DNA from: Anaerolineaceae bacterium
GTDB lineage: Bacteria; Chloroflexota; Anaerolineae; Anaerolineales; Villigracilaceae
Length of the DNA stretch: 34,108 nucleotides
NCBI GenBank assembly: GCA_009885445.1
Contig: VFKQ01000264.1
Coordinates: 1-34,108 of the forward strand
Direction of reading: 5' to 3'
This document shows, in pieces, positions 24,055-30,868 of this stretch. The notes under the pieces were generated by a model that saw nothing but the letters and a program-made list of their open reading frames with translations, was not told where the DNA came from and did no database searches. The position numbers and the translations under genes are program-made. Each line of letters starts with the position of its first letter. The stretch's first letter is position 1.

Positions 24055-24422
24055 TTTTTCTTCTTCCCCTTTTCAAGTGATGCAAGCAGTTTTTGTAATT
24101 CTTCTGGTGAGCCTTCGAACTCAATCCCCTTGCCTTTGAATTTCACGGTGCGTCCCTGTCCGCGCATGACCCAAGCTTGTACCAGTGCAATAATGCCTGG
24201 TGCAACGGCGGGCAAAACTTCAAGAGCCAGCATTCCAATTGTCACTACATCCCCAGCTTTGGTGCCAGCAGGCGCAATGTCCGACTTCACACGTTCAACT
24301 GATTCGACATGACTCTCGTTTAACTCTTTCCACAGATTCGTAGTCATCCGCTCAATATCCTCATCGGTTGTGTATTCAGCCAGGATTTCGAGTTCGAGTT
24401 TGATTGAGTCTTCTGTTGTCAT
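24051..24422 (-). CDS. EACC1-like effector-associated membrane protein
   Basis: A 123-residue protein. An acidic N-terminal helix region comes first. Next is SDIAPAGTKAGDVVTIGMLALEVLPAVAPGIIALVQAWVMRG with one TM segment, then a short beta region GRTVKFKGKGIEFEGSPEELQKLLASL and a lysine tail. This order (APxGxKxG, TM, W, then GRTVK..GxxxEFxG..EE) is that of the effector-associated constant component EACC1. EACC1 accompanies caspase or trypsin effectors in NTP-dependent conflict systems. It is the first gene of the three-gene operon and overlaps the caspase gene by four bases. No STAND NTPase is present in this window, which is unusual for such systems. Confidence 0.75.
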   Translation of the reverse strand: MTTEDSIKLELEILAEYTTDEDIERMTTNLWKELNESHVESVERVKSDIAPAGTKAGDVVTIGMLALEVLPAVAPGIIALVQAWVMRGQGRTVKFKGKGIEFEGSPEELQKLLASLEKGKKKK

Positions 24423-24472
24423 TTAGGGCTCCACGTGTGCTGATCTAGCTGTCTTTATTAAGAGGCATTCCA

Positions 24473-24500
24473 ATTATAGGCTAAAATCTACTTGTTTCAA
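24473..24500 (-). promoter_or_regulatory. Sigma-70 promoter of the caspase operon
   Basis: On the minus strand TTGAAA (24500-24495), a 16-bp spacer and TATAAT (24478-24473). Transcription would start near 24466, 44 bases before the ATG. A good promoter implies the operon is expressed constitutively by the housekeeping factor. Confidence 0.75.
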
Positions 24501-24640
24501 TACTTAATTTCTTGTTTAGCTATCAGAGAAAGAATAAAATCTCAACTTTACATCCTCGCCCTGGTTATCCTCTTCGCGATTGACTCCGCTGGCGCATGGT
24601 CTCTGACCTGCGTCAATCCATGACCAAAGGTCTCAGTTCC

Positions 24641-24720
24641 TCTCCCTCCCCAACCCCTCATACACCCTCACCAACTTCTTCTGCGCTTCGTGCCAGGTGA
24701 ACTTCGTCAGCGCGCGCTCG
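24641..24720 (-). pseudogene. Duplicated 3' fragment of the glycosyltransferase gene
   Basis: About 78 bases nearly identical to 25525-25606, the 3' end of the downstream glycosyltransferase gene. On the minus strand it reads RALTKFTWHEAQKKLVRVYEGLG, the same peptide. Nothing of the rest of the gene is present; the sequence passes at 24721 straight into the palindrome cluster. The two copies are in the same orientation and bracket about 0.8 kb. Confidence 0.85.
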
Positions 24721-24726
24721 TCACCG

Positions 24727-24808
24727 CCGGGGATTAAAATCCCCGGCTAAGCACTACCAAGTCCGCTAAAGCGGACTCCTGTGCTGAGGGCGGGGACCAT
24801 GGTCCCCG
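24727..24808. repeat. Palindrome cluster, copy 2
   Basis: CCGGGGATT aa AATCCCCGG (24727-24746), AGTCCGCT aa AGCGGACT (24760-24777) and CGGGGACCATGGTCCCCG (24791-24808), in the same order and direction as the cluster at 20992-21120. The linker CACTACCAAG before the second palindrome nearly repeats the first copy (AACTACCAAG). Confidence 0.85.
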
Positions 24809-24812
24809 TTCG

Positions 24813-24876
24813 TACATGGACGATTGCGTAGCATCAACACCGGGGAGCGATGGCTTTGAGCTGATGAGTTGCTGAA
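24813..24876 (+). pseudogene. Second RHS tail remnant, very short
   Basis: TACATGGACGA followed by bases reading STPGSDGFELMS, matching YMDDPSTPASEGFGLMYY of the remnant at 21124. The match ends after the LM. It is a more decayed or truncated copy of the same RHS-associated sequence, and is too short to be sure by itself. The preceding palindromes strengthen the case. Confidence 0.6.
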
Positions 24877-24898
24877 GGAACGTGATTTGCCGTATAAT
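24869..24898 (+). promoter_or_regulatory. Promoter of DUF4160-DUF2442 pair
   Basis: TTGCTG (24869-24874), an 18-bp spacer and a perfect TATAAT (24893-24898). Transcription would start near 24905, just before the GGAGAGG ribosome site. The -35 box overlaps the end of the second RHS remnant. Confidence 0.65.
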
Positions 24899-24921
24899 TG
24901 GTTGGAGAGGAACGAACACAA

Positions 24922-25182
24922 ATGCCAGAGATAAGCCGCTTTTTTGGGATTGTCATTTTCATGTACTTCGACGAACACAACCCGCCACATTTTCACGTCC
25001 GATACAATGAAGAGCGCGCGGTTGTATCAATTAATGAACTCAAGGTAACACAAGGCAAACTTTCAAAACGCGCGTTGGCCCTGGTCTTAGAATGGGCAAA
25101 CGAACATCGCGAAGATTTAATCGGCAACTGGAATAGCCTGCAAACCACAGGCGAGTTTTCCAAGATTGCTCCGCTGGAATAG
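24922..25182 (+). CDS. DUF4160 domain protein
   Basis: An 86-residue protein. MPEISRFFGIVIFMYFDEHNPPHFHVRY is the highly conserved DUF4160 start, followed by LSKRALALVLEWANEHREDLIGNWN. The family is often coded with a DUF2442 partner, as here, and the pair is regarded as toxin-antitoxin-like. Biochemistry is not established. ATG 24922 follows GGAGAGG by 11 bases. An in-frame TTG at 24898 lies in the -10 box and is not used. The stop overlaps the ribosome site of the next gene. Confidence 0.9.
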   Translation: MPEISRFFGIVIFMYFDEHNPPHFHVRYNEERAVVSINELKVTQGKLSKRALALVLEWANEHREDLIGNWNSLQTTGEFSKIAPLE

Positions 25183-25190
25183 GAGGCACT

Positions 25191-25427
25191 ATGGTTTGGG
25201 TTGTAGACGTGAAGTACATAAAAGATTATCAAATCTGGCTTCGCTTCAACGACGCCACCGAAAAGGTTATTGATTTCAAAGAGAAAATACTCTCTGAAAA
25301 ACGGCCCATCTTCACACCGCTCAAGGATATTGAATACTTTAAAATGGTTTCTCTAAATCGCGAAAGCGACACTATCCAGTGGCCCAACGGCGTAGACATT
25401 GCCCCCGAAACGCTGTACAGTTTTTAG
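25191..25427 (+). CDS. DUF2442 domain protein
   Basis: A 78-residue DUF2442 protein: short strands around YQIWLRFNDATEKVIDF, then IFTPLKDIEYFKMVSLNRESDTIQWPNGVDIAPETLY. The WPNGVDIAPE motif is the family signature. AGGAGG (25181-25186) overlaps the DUF4160 stop and gives strong coupled translation. DUF2442 is usually taken as the antitoxin or regulator of the pair. A second, distant DUF2442 protein is coded at 209-433. Confidence 0.92.
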   Translation: MVWVVDVKYIKDYQIWLRFNDATEKVIDFKEKILSEKRPIFTPLKDIEYFKMVSLNRESDTIQWPNGVDIAPETLYSF

Positions 25428-25492
25428 ATTATCAAGTTTCCGGGCAGTCCCGCGCGCACAATCTCCAGTCTCTGGTCACTAATCTCTAATCA

Positions 25493-25520
25493 CTATTCTC
25501 TATTCTCTATTCTCTATTCT
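25493..25520. repeat. CTATTCT x4 tandem repeat
   Basis: Four perfect 7-bp copies. They lie in the convergent gap between the DUF2442 and glycosyltransferase genes and include the latter's stop codon. Copy-number change would alter the glycosyltransferase C-terminus. Confidence 0.9.
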
Positions 25521-26691
25521 TTTCTCTCCCCTCCCCCAACCCCTCATACACCCGCACCAACTTCTTCTGCGCCTCGTGCCAGGTGAACTTCGTCAGCGCG
25601 CGCGCGGATGCAGACTCAGCCAACTTTTGCGACAACTCAAAATCATTCAGCAAGGCCAGCGTCTGCCGCGCCAGGTCGTCGGGGTCGGACGGCGAGAAGA
25701 GCAGGCCGTCCACGTCTTCGCGCACCAACTCGCGCACGATGGGCATATTCGACGCCAGCAATGGCCGTCCCGCCGCCATGTATTCGAGCACCTTAATCGG
25801 GCAGGCGCCCTGCGTCACATTGCGGTCGTTCAGTCCCAGCGGCGCCACGCAGAGGTCCGAGGATGCAATCAGCGCGGGCACTTCGTGATGCGCCACCGCC
25901 GGCTCGATGCTGACGTGTTCCTCGAGTCCCAATTTGCGAATCTGCTTCGCCAATATTTTTCGCTGACGTGACCGTCCGCGCCCCACAATTTGGAGGTGTA
26001 TCGGTTGCTGTGCGAGAATCTTCGGCATCGCTTTGATGACGACGTCCAGTCCCTGCCAATCGGCCAGCGTGCCGAGGTACAACAGGACGGGCACGCGCCC
26101 CGTCCGCGCTGGTAGCGGGCTGGGCGAAAAATCTGAGGGGCTGACTCCGTTCGGGATGACGGTCACCCGCTCACGGCGGACGCCGAGCGAGGCCAGGTAG
26201 TCGCGAGTCACCCGCGAGGGACAGATGATTCCGTCGGCGCTGTGCAGAGTCGCCAATTCCTGTTCTTTTATTTTTGCAATCAGCTCGTGTTCGGTTTCGG
26301 GGTAATGATATTTCAGCTCCACCGAGGCGAGGCCGTTGACCTCAAACAGAGTCTTGTATCCATATTTTTTTTTGTTCTGCACAATGTGCAGGCCGTCCCA
26401 GATATTTCGAAAGTGGACAACGTCATATTTTTCGTTGAGCGCCAGATGCGCGGCCACCGCCTGGCCGAAATGAATCGCCCGCGACAAAAAGTTTTGCGAC
26501 AAATCCTGCGCGATGCGCGTCACCTGCGCGCCTTCGAGCATCTCCTCTGCGGGATGCACTCCGTCGTTCGGCGTGAACAAGTGGACGGTATAATTGGCGG
26601 CGACCAGCCCGCGCAGATTGTGCAAAATATGTGTCGAGGCCCCCTTCGGGCTGGGCACAATGTCGAAGGCAGTGTAGAGGACTCTTTTCAT
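25507..26691 (-). CDS. Glycosyltransferase family 4 protein
   Basis: A 394-residue GT-B glycosyltransferase. The N-terminal domain begins KRVLYTAFDIVPSPKGASTHI, with a glycine-rich acceptor region. The C-terminal donor domain has VPVLLYLGTLADWQGLDVVI and the nucleotide-sugar region CPIKVLEYMAAGRPLLAS..PIVRELVREDVDGLLFSPSDPDDLA. It transfers a sugar from an activated donor, probably to a lipid or glycan; the substrates are not predictable. ATG 26691 is chosen because homologous sequence begins there and a TATAAT lies seven bases upstream. The upstream in-frame residues come from a repeat. The stop codon lies in the CTATTCT tandem repeat, so the last few residues (REKNRE) are repeat-coded. The 3' end is duplicated at 24641-24720. 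Confidence 0.92.
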   Translation of the reverse strand: MKRVLYTAFDIVPSPKGASTHILHNLRGLVAANYTVHLFTPNDGVHPAEEMLEGAQVTRIAQDLSQNFLSRAIHFGQAVAAHLALNEKYDVVHFRNIWDGLHIVQNKKKYGYKTLFEVNGLASVELKYHYPETEHELIAKIKEQELATLHSADGIICPSRVTRDYLASLGVRRERVTVIPNGVSPSDFSPSPLPARTGRVPVLLYLGTLADWQGLDVVIKAMPKILAQQPIHLQIVGRGRSRQRKILAKQIRKLGLEEHVSIEPAVAHHEVPALIASSDLCVAPLGLNDRNVTQGACPIKVLEYMAAGRPLLASNMPIVRELVREDVDGLLFSPSDPDDLARQTLALLNDFELSQKLAESASARALTKFTWHEAQKKLVRVYEGLGEGREKNRE

Positions 26692-26698
26692 AGCGAAG

Positions 26699-26704
26699 AT
26701 TATA
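26699..26704 (-). promoter_or_regulatory. -10 box, probably leaderless glycosyltransferase mRNA
   Basis: On the minus strand a perfect TATAAT ends seven bases before the ATG at 26691, so transcription should start at or next to the start codon. There is no ribosome site. The -35 region is poor. Confidence 0.5.
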
Positions 26705-26734
26705 AACTGAACACAAAGAAACCCAGCGAACTTT

Positions 26735-26839
26735 TTCACCGCGAAGCGGAGGAAGAACACGAAGGCAAATTAATGTCGCGAAGGACACCCTTCGCGTAAC
26801 TCGAAAAAACTTCGCGCCCTTCGCGGTCTTCGCGGTGAA
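26735..26839. repeat. Inverted repeat element, CACCGCGAAG family
   Basis: TTCACCGCGAAG (26735-26746) and CTTCGCGGTGAA (26828-26839) bound a 105-bp element with an inner CGCGAAGG / CCTTCGCG hairpin. The core matches the element at 3261-3298. It fills the divergent gap between the glycosyltransferase and DUF2652 genes. Confidence 0.85.
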
Positions 26840-26864
26840 GATTTAGAAATGAACAAGGCATCCG

Positions 26865-27983
26865 ATGGCAAACAAAGGCTTCTTCATTATTACCGACATC
26901 TCCGGCTACACAGAATATCTCACCGGCTCCGAGCTGGACCACGCCAACGAGATTCTGCAAAGCCTGTTCGACGCGCAACTGAAAGCGGTGAAGCATCCCT
27001 TCATTCTTTCAGGCTTTCGCGGCGATGCCATTTTCATGTACGTGCCTGAAACCAATTTCGTGCAGGCGCAAAGCATGCTCGAAGCAATCGAAAATTTCTA
27101 CATCATCTTCGCTGACGTTTTGCAACAGATGCAATACAACACCACCTGCAAATGCCGCGCCTGCAAGAACATGAGCCTGCTCGATTTAAAACTCTGCGTC
27201 CATTACGGCGAATATCTGATTCAAAAACTGGCCGACCGCGAAGAACTGCTCGGCGCAGATGTGATCGTGCCGCACCGCATGTTGAAAAATCACGTCATCG
27301 AAAAAACCGGCATCCAGGCCTACGCGCTGTTTAGCGAGATCGCCGCTGAAAAATTATCGCTGACCGAATATTGCGAGTCGCAGTTCGTGCGACATTCCGA
27401 AACCTACGAACATCTCGGCGAAGTAAAAATGTGCGTGCTCGACTTGCGCACCGCGCTCGAACGCGAACGCAACAAACGCAGATTCTTCGTCCGCCGTGAA
27501 GACGCCTGGATTCAATGGGAAGGTGACCTGCCCTATCCGCCCGCGCTGATCTGGGAGTTCCTGACCAACCCCGAACTCGAAGCGGGCTTCTTGCAATACG
27601 ATAATGTCGTCCGCGAAGATTTTCTCGGCGGCCGCGTGCGCGAAGATGCCGTCTTACACTGCGCACATGGCGACCTGCATGTGGTCAACAAAATTATCGA
27701 TTGGAAACCGTTTGAATATTACAGCATGGACGCGAACGTCAACAGCATGATCTTTTACAAGCAGACCCGTCAGTTAATTCCGATCGAGAACGGCACACAC
27801 GTTCAAACTTTCCTCGGCCAGCCGCGCGATGCCGTCCCCGACGAAACACGTTTGTACGTCGAGTCCGAAATCCAGCGAGCCTGGGCAAATCTCGGCCCCT
27901 TCATTGAAAAAACCATCGCCGAGGGCAAGGTCACTTTTAAATACGATGCCATTGACGCCGTGCCAAAGTCCGCGCACAATTAG
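26865..27983 (+). CDS. DUF2652 (cyclase-fold) protein with SRPBCC domain
   Basis: A 372-residue protein. Residues 1 to about 200 are DUF2652, related in fold to class III nucleotidyl cyclases: GFFIITDISGYTEYL at the start, LSGFRGDAIFMYVPE, then a cysteine-rich CKCRACKNM, and LDLKLCVHYGE. Residues about 215-355 look like an SRPBCC/START-type lipid or hydrophobic ligand domain (YPPALIWEFLTNPELEAGFLQYDNVVRED..GG). The full metal and nucleotide residues of active cyclases are not evident, so catalytic activity is uncertain. AAGG precedes the ATG by seven bases. The next gene follows 18 bp downstream. Confidence 0.87.
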   Translation: MANKGFFIITDISGYTEYLTGSELDHANEILQSLFDAQLKAVKHPFILSGFRGDAIFMYVPETNFVQAQSMLEAIENFYIIFADVLQQMQYNTTCKCRACKNMSLLDLKLCVHYGEYLIQKLADREELLGADVIVPHRMLKNHVIEKTGIQAYALFSEIAAEKLSLTEYCESQFVRHSETYEHLGEVKMCVLDLRTALERERNKRRFFVRREDAWIQWEGDLPYPPALIWEFLTNPELEAGFLQYDNVVREDFLGGRVREDAVLHCAHGDLHVVNKIIDWKPFEYYSMDANVNSMIFYKQTRQLIPIENGTHVQTFLGQPRDAVPDETRLYVESEIQRAWANLGPFIEKTIAEGKVTFKYDAIDAVPKSAHN

Positions 27984-28001
27984 CCGCCGGAGAACCAGCC
28001 C

Positions 28002-29057
28002 ATGAATTCTCAAGATGTTATTTTCTACGCCATTTTCTTTGTTGGTTTTTGCATCTTTCCAATCGTGCTGATATTTTTTGTTTTCCGCGCCTTTCGACGC
28101 GCGCAGACTCCAACGGCGGCGAATAAATCCGTTTCGGTTCAGACCAAGCCTGTAGCGGGCTCGCCCGTTAAGGGCGCGGTCAGCCCCGTCAGCGTGTCGC
28201 CACAAATCGTTGCGGGAGCGGGGTCCGCCGTTACGCCCATCTATCTAAATTTCAGCAACAAGCCTGCCGCGATTATTCAAAGCATGAACGCGCTGACGGC
28301 GCAAGCCAAAGCGGGCAACACCGCGCGCACACGCTGGAGCCGCGGACCGCGCATTTTGTTCTGGCTCGGCTTGGGACTGATTCTATTTGAAGGCCTGATG
28401 TTTCTGCTCGGGTACACGCCCTCGTGCGCTTTCGTCACTGGCGGAATTGTGTTGTGGGTCATTGCGCTTTTCTTTGGGAGCAGATTACGCCGCGCGCAAG
28501 TGCAGGCCTTCCCCAAAGAATTTGGCGAGTTCGAAGATATCGTGCACACCCTGCGCGATGACCTGCGCCCCGACAGCGGCTTCCTCGGCAATTTAGATTT
28601 AACCGGCGCGCGCCAAGCGACGAAAGTTGCGCGCGAAGCAAAAGACACGGCCAATCGCACCACGCAATATTTCCGCGACCAGTGGTTGAACTTAAAAGCA
28701 AAACTCTACGACGGAAATGTTTTGCGCGTTTCGGCCATTCAAAGAATCAAAGAGCGCAAGGGCTATTACGGGCGCGGACGAGTCAGCGGCAAATCCAAAT
28801 GGAAGCCCGCAAAATTCAAAGGCTCATATCAGGAATTGAAAGTGCGCATCGTGGTTAATCCCGACGTATACAAGATTGTGCCCAGCAAAGAAATGGCGCA
28901 CGGCAAAAAGTTCGGCGAGTACACCATTGAAAGTGTGGATAGCGCAGACGGCATCATCACCGTCCTGGCGAATAGCGGCAACGAAAACATTGCCTCCGAA
29001 AGTATTTTGAGCGTGCTCAAGTCTGCTTATGGCATGTTGCAATTGAAGAAGGCATGA
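28002..29057 (+). CDS. Membrane protein of unknown function
   Basis: A 351-residue protein I do not recognise. It has an N-terminal TM (VIFYAIFFVGFCIFPIVLIFFVF), a Ser/Ala/Pro/Val linker to about residue 100, and two TM segments (ILFWLGLGLILFEGLMFLLGY and FVTGGIVLWVIALFFG). A cytosolic helical region with EFEDIVHTLRDDLRPDSGFLGNLDLTGARQATKVAREAKDTANR comes next, then a basic, beta-rich C-terminus (about residues 255-351). It is preceded by GGAG and followed by the beta-propeller gene, with which it probably forms an operon. Confidence 0.8.
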   Translation: MNSQDVIFYAIFFVGFCIFPIVLIFFVFRAFRRAQTPTAANKSVSVQTKPVAGSPVKGAVSPVSVSPQIVAGAGSAVTPIYLNFSNKPAAIIQSMNALTAQAKAGNTARTRWSRGPRILFWLGLGLILFEGLMFLLGYTPSCAFVTGGIVLWVIALFFGSRLRRAQVQAFPKEFGEFEDIVHTLRDDLRPDSGFLGNLDLTGARQATKVAREAKDTANRTTQYFRDQWLNLKAKLYDGNVLRVSAIQRIKERKGYYGRGRVSGKSKWKPAKFKGSYQELKVRIVVNPDVYKIVPSKEMAHGKKFGEYTIESVDSADGIITVLANSGNENIASESILSVLKSAYGMLQLKKA

Positions 29058-29064
29058 TTATGGA

Positions 29065-29108
29065 GTCGGCCCGCTCGCTGGCCGACATGCGGGAGCAAGC
29101 TCCCGCAT
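29065..29108. repeat. Two adjacent palindromes (BIME-like)
   Basis: GTCGGCC / GGCCGAC (29065-29086, 8-base loop) is followed at once by ATGCGGGAGC aa GCTCCCGCAT (29087-29108). Adjacent paired palindromes are the layout of bacterial interspersed mosaic elements. They lie between two genes of the same operon. Confidence 0.8.
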
Positions 29109-29140
29109 TCCAAAACAAAGCATCACGAAAGGTTACATCA

Positions 29141-30691
29141 ATGAAACTCCGTTCAATCACCACCATCCTCCTGGCCGTCATCATGATTGCGCTCGTCATG
29201 GGCGTCTCGTATTTTTTTGCCAGCAATGGCTCCGCCGCCGCCGAGAAGTATTCGAGCGAATCGTTGTGGAGTCAATCTTACTCCGCCGCCGAAAGCATGA
29301 AGATCATCGACGTCACCGGCGACGGCACCGCAGACCTGTTCATTCAGAACTCCACCAACGTCAGCGTGTATGACGGACTCGGAAATGAGCAGGCCAGCAT
29401 TGGCATCGGCTCCGGCAAGACCACCCTCGGCGACGTGAACGCCGACGGCGTGGAAGACATCATCGTCTACGATTCATCGAACCCCAATGTAAATATCATT
29501 AGCCGCGGAACGACCACGCAGGAATTTTACGTTCCCGGGCTGGGCACGCCCTCGCGCAATGCGCTGATGAAATTTGTGTCTGGGCCCCAAATCATTCTCG
29601 GCGACACCAGCGGCAATTTAATCAGCGTCAACCCTGACGGGATTATTTTATGGCAGAATTCTGTCGGCTCCGAAGAATTCCGCGGCATGGACGACGCCCG
29701 CGTAAACGGAAAAATTTATCTGGCCGTGGCCTCGCATAGCGGCAATCTGGCAGTCTTAGGCGCGGACGGCACGGCGCTGTGGACTGCCGTCACTGAACAG
29801 TTGCGCCGCATGCGCGCCTACGACCTCTTCGGCGACGGCACGAGCGAAATCCTTTCGGGCGGCGAATATGGCGAGTTTGTCATCTGGAACGCGGCGACTG
29901 GCGAGCGCATATTTACCAAGTCACTCGGGCAGGCCATCTCTGAAATCCGCAGTGCCGAAATCAACGGCGACCCCGCCTCCATCGAGATTATCGTCGGCGG
30001 CAAAGACGGCGGCGTGTGGGCCTTCGACGCCAGCGGAAATGAACTGTGGTCACGTTCGGTAGCGGACAAGGTCACCGAGATCGTCGGCGTGGACTTTGAC
30101 GACGACGGCGCGCAGGAAATTGTCATCGGCGACGAGACCGGCGCGGTGAATGTTTTCTCGTCCGCAGGCGCACGCTCGAAGTTGACAGACCTAGGAAACG
30201 AGATCACCAGGATAGATGAAGGCCGGCTCAACGGTGAGCGCGTGCTGGCTGTCTCCAGCCTGTCTGAGTTGCAGGTACACAAGGTCATCTACAGCGCCCT
30301 GCCGGGTTTTGAAAACACGCCTCTGCTCGTCGGTTTAATTGTCAGCCTCGCCATTTTGGGCGTCGCCTGGGTCCTGGCTACCCTGCCGCCCAAACCGCAA
30401 ATGAAAGTTTCGATTCAAGACAAGAGTCGCGAAAGCCTCGAAGCCGAGCGGCGCATGTTGAAAGAATCCATCGCCGACGTGGAACGCCTGCGCAAAGCCG
30501 GCGAAGTCACTGGCGGCGCGTATCTGGCGCGCCTCAAACAACTGCGCGGCGACCTCGCCGAAAACGAAACCGCCTTCAAAACGCAGGGCTTCCCCATCAA
30601 AGTGGAAACCTTCGCCTGCCCCAACTGCGGCGGCACCCTCGAACTCGGCATGGACAAATGCGAGTACTGTGGGCATGTGATTTTGACATAA
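29141..30691 (+). CDS. Membrane-anchored beta-propeller with cytosolic zinc ribbon
   Basis: A 516-residue protein. An N-terminal signal anchor comes first (SITTILLAVIMIALVMGVSYFF). A long extracytoplasmic beta-propeller follows, with FG-GAP-like calcium sites (DVTGDGTADLFI, DVNADGVEDIIV, DFDDDGAQEIVI) and PQQ-type blades (AVLGADGTALW, WAFDASGNELW). A C-terminal TM (LLVGLIVSLAILGVAWVLATL) leads to a helical SHOCT-like segment (ERLRKAGEVTGGAYLARLKQLR) and a zinc ribbon (CPNCG..CEYCG). An ATG at 29054 overlaps the previous stop, but would put two palindromes and a charged stretch before the anchor. ATG 29141, with GAAAGG upstream, is preferred. It may sense outside ligands and signal inside. Confidence 0.85.
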   Translation: MKLRSITTILLAVIMIALVMGVSYFFASNGSAAAEKYSSESLWSQSYSAAESMKIIDVTGDGTADLFIQNSTNVSVYDGLGNEQASIGIGSGKTTLGDVNADGVEDIIVYDSSNPNVNIISRGTTTQEFYVPGLGTPSRNALMKFVSGPQIILGDTSGNLISVNPDGIILWQNSVGSEEFRGMDDARVNGKIYLAVASHSGNLAVLGADGTALWTAVTEQLRRMRAYDLFGDGTSEILSGGEYGEFVIWNAATGERIFTKSLGQAISEIRSAEINGDPASIEIIVGGKDGGVWAFDASGNELWSRSVADKVTEIVGVDFDDDGAQEIVIGDETGAVNVFSSAGARSKLTDLGNEITRIDEGRLNGERVLAVSSLSELQVHKVIYSALPGFENTPLLVGLIVSLAILGVAWVLATLPPKPQMKVSIQDKSRESLEAERRMLKESIADVERLRKAGEVTGGAYLARLKQLRGDLAENETAFKTQGFPIKVETFACPNCGGTLELGMDKCEYCGHVILT

Positions 30692-30711
30692 CCGCCGAAT
30701 CAATCACATCA

Positions 30712-30745
30712 GTAGGGACGCAGCAATGCTGCGTCCCTACTTTTT
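30712..30745 (+). terminator. REP-type palindrome acting as terminator
   Basis: GTAGGGACGCAGCA and TGCTGCGTCCCTAC (30712-30740) are perfect 14-base arms around one A, followed by TTTTT. It is the first of four related elements in consecutive gaps. The T-run makes it a good intrinsic terminator for the beta-propeller gene. Confidence 0.85.
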
Positions 30746-30818
30746 ATCAACAACGCATCAACGCGGACCGTGAAGCGGGCTTGCCCAAACGATGCTTGAT
30801 TCTCCACCCAAACCCACA

Positions 30819-30827
30819 TGCTATAAT
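30819..30827 (+). promoter_or_regulatory. Extended -10 promoter of aldehyde dehydrogenase
   Basis: TGCTATAAT combines the TGn extension with a perfect TATAAT (30822-30827). Transcription would start near 30834, giving a 35-nt leader with GGAGGA before the TTG start. Confidence 0.7.
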
Positions 30828-30868
30828 CACGGCGTTTTGCAAACCAAAGCGCGACATCGGAGGATTTT

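Noticed and set aside
24541-24640. Possible small gene before the glycosyltransferase remnant
   Set aside because: Short frames with no ribosome site and no recognisable sequence; probably intergenic debris.
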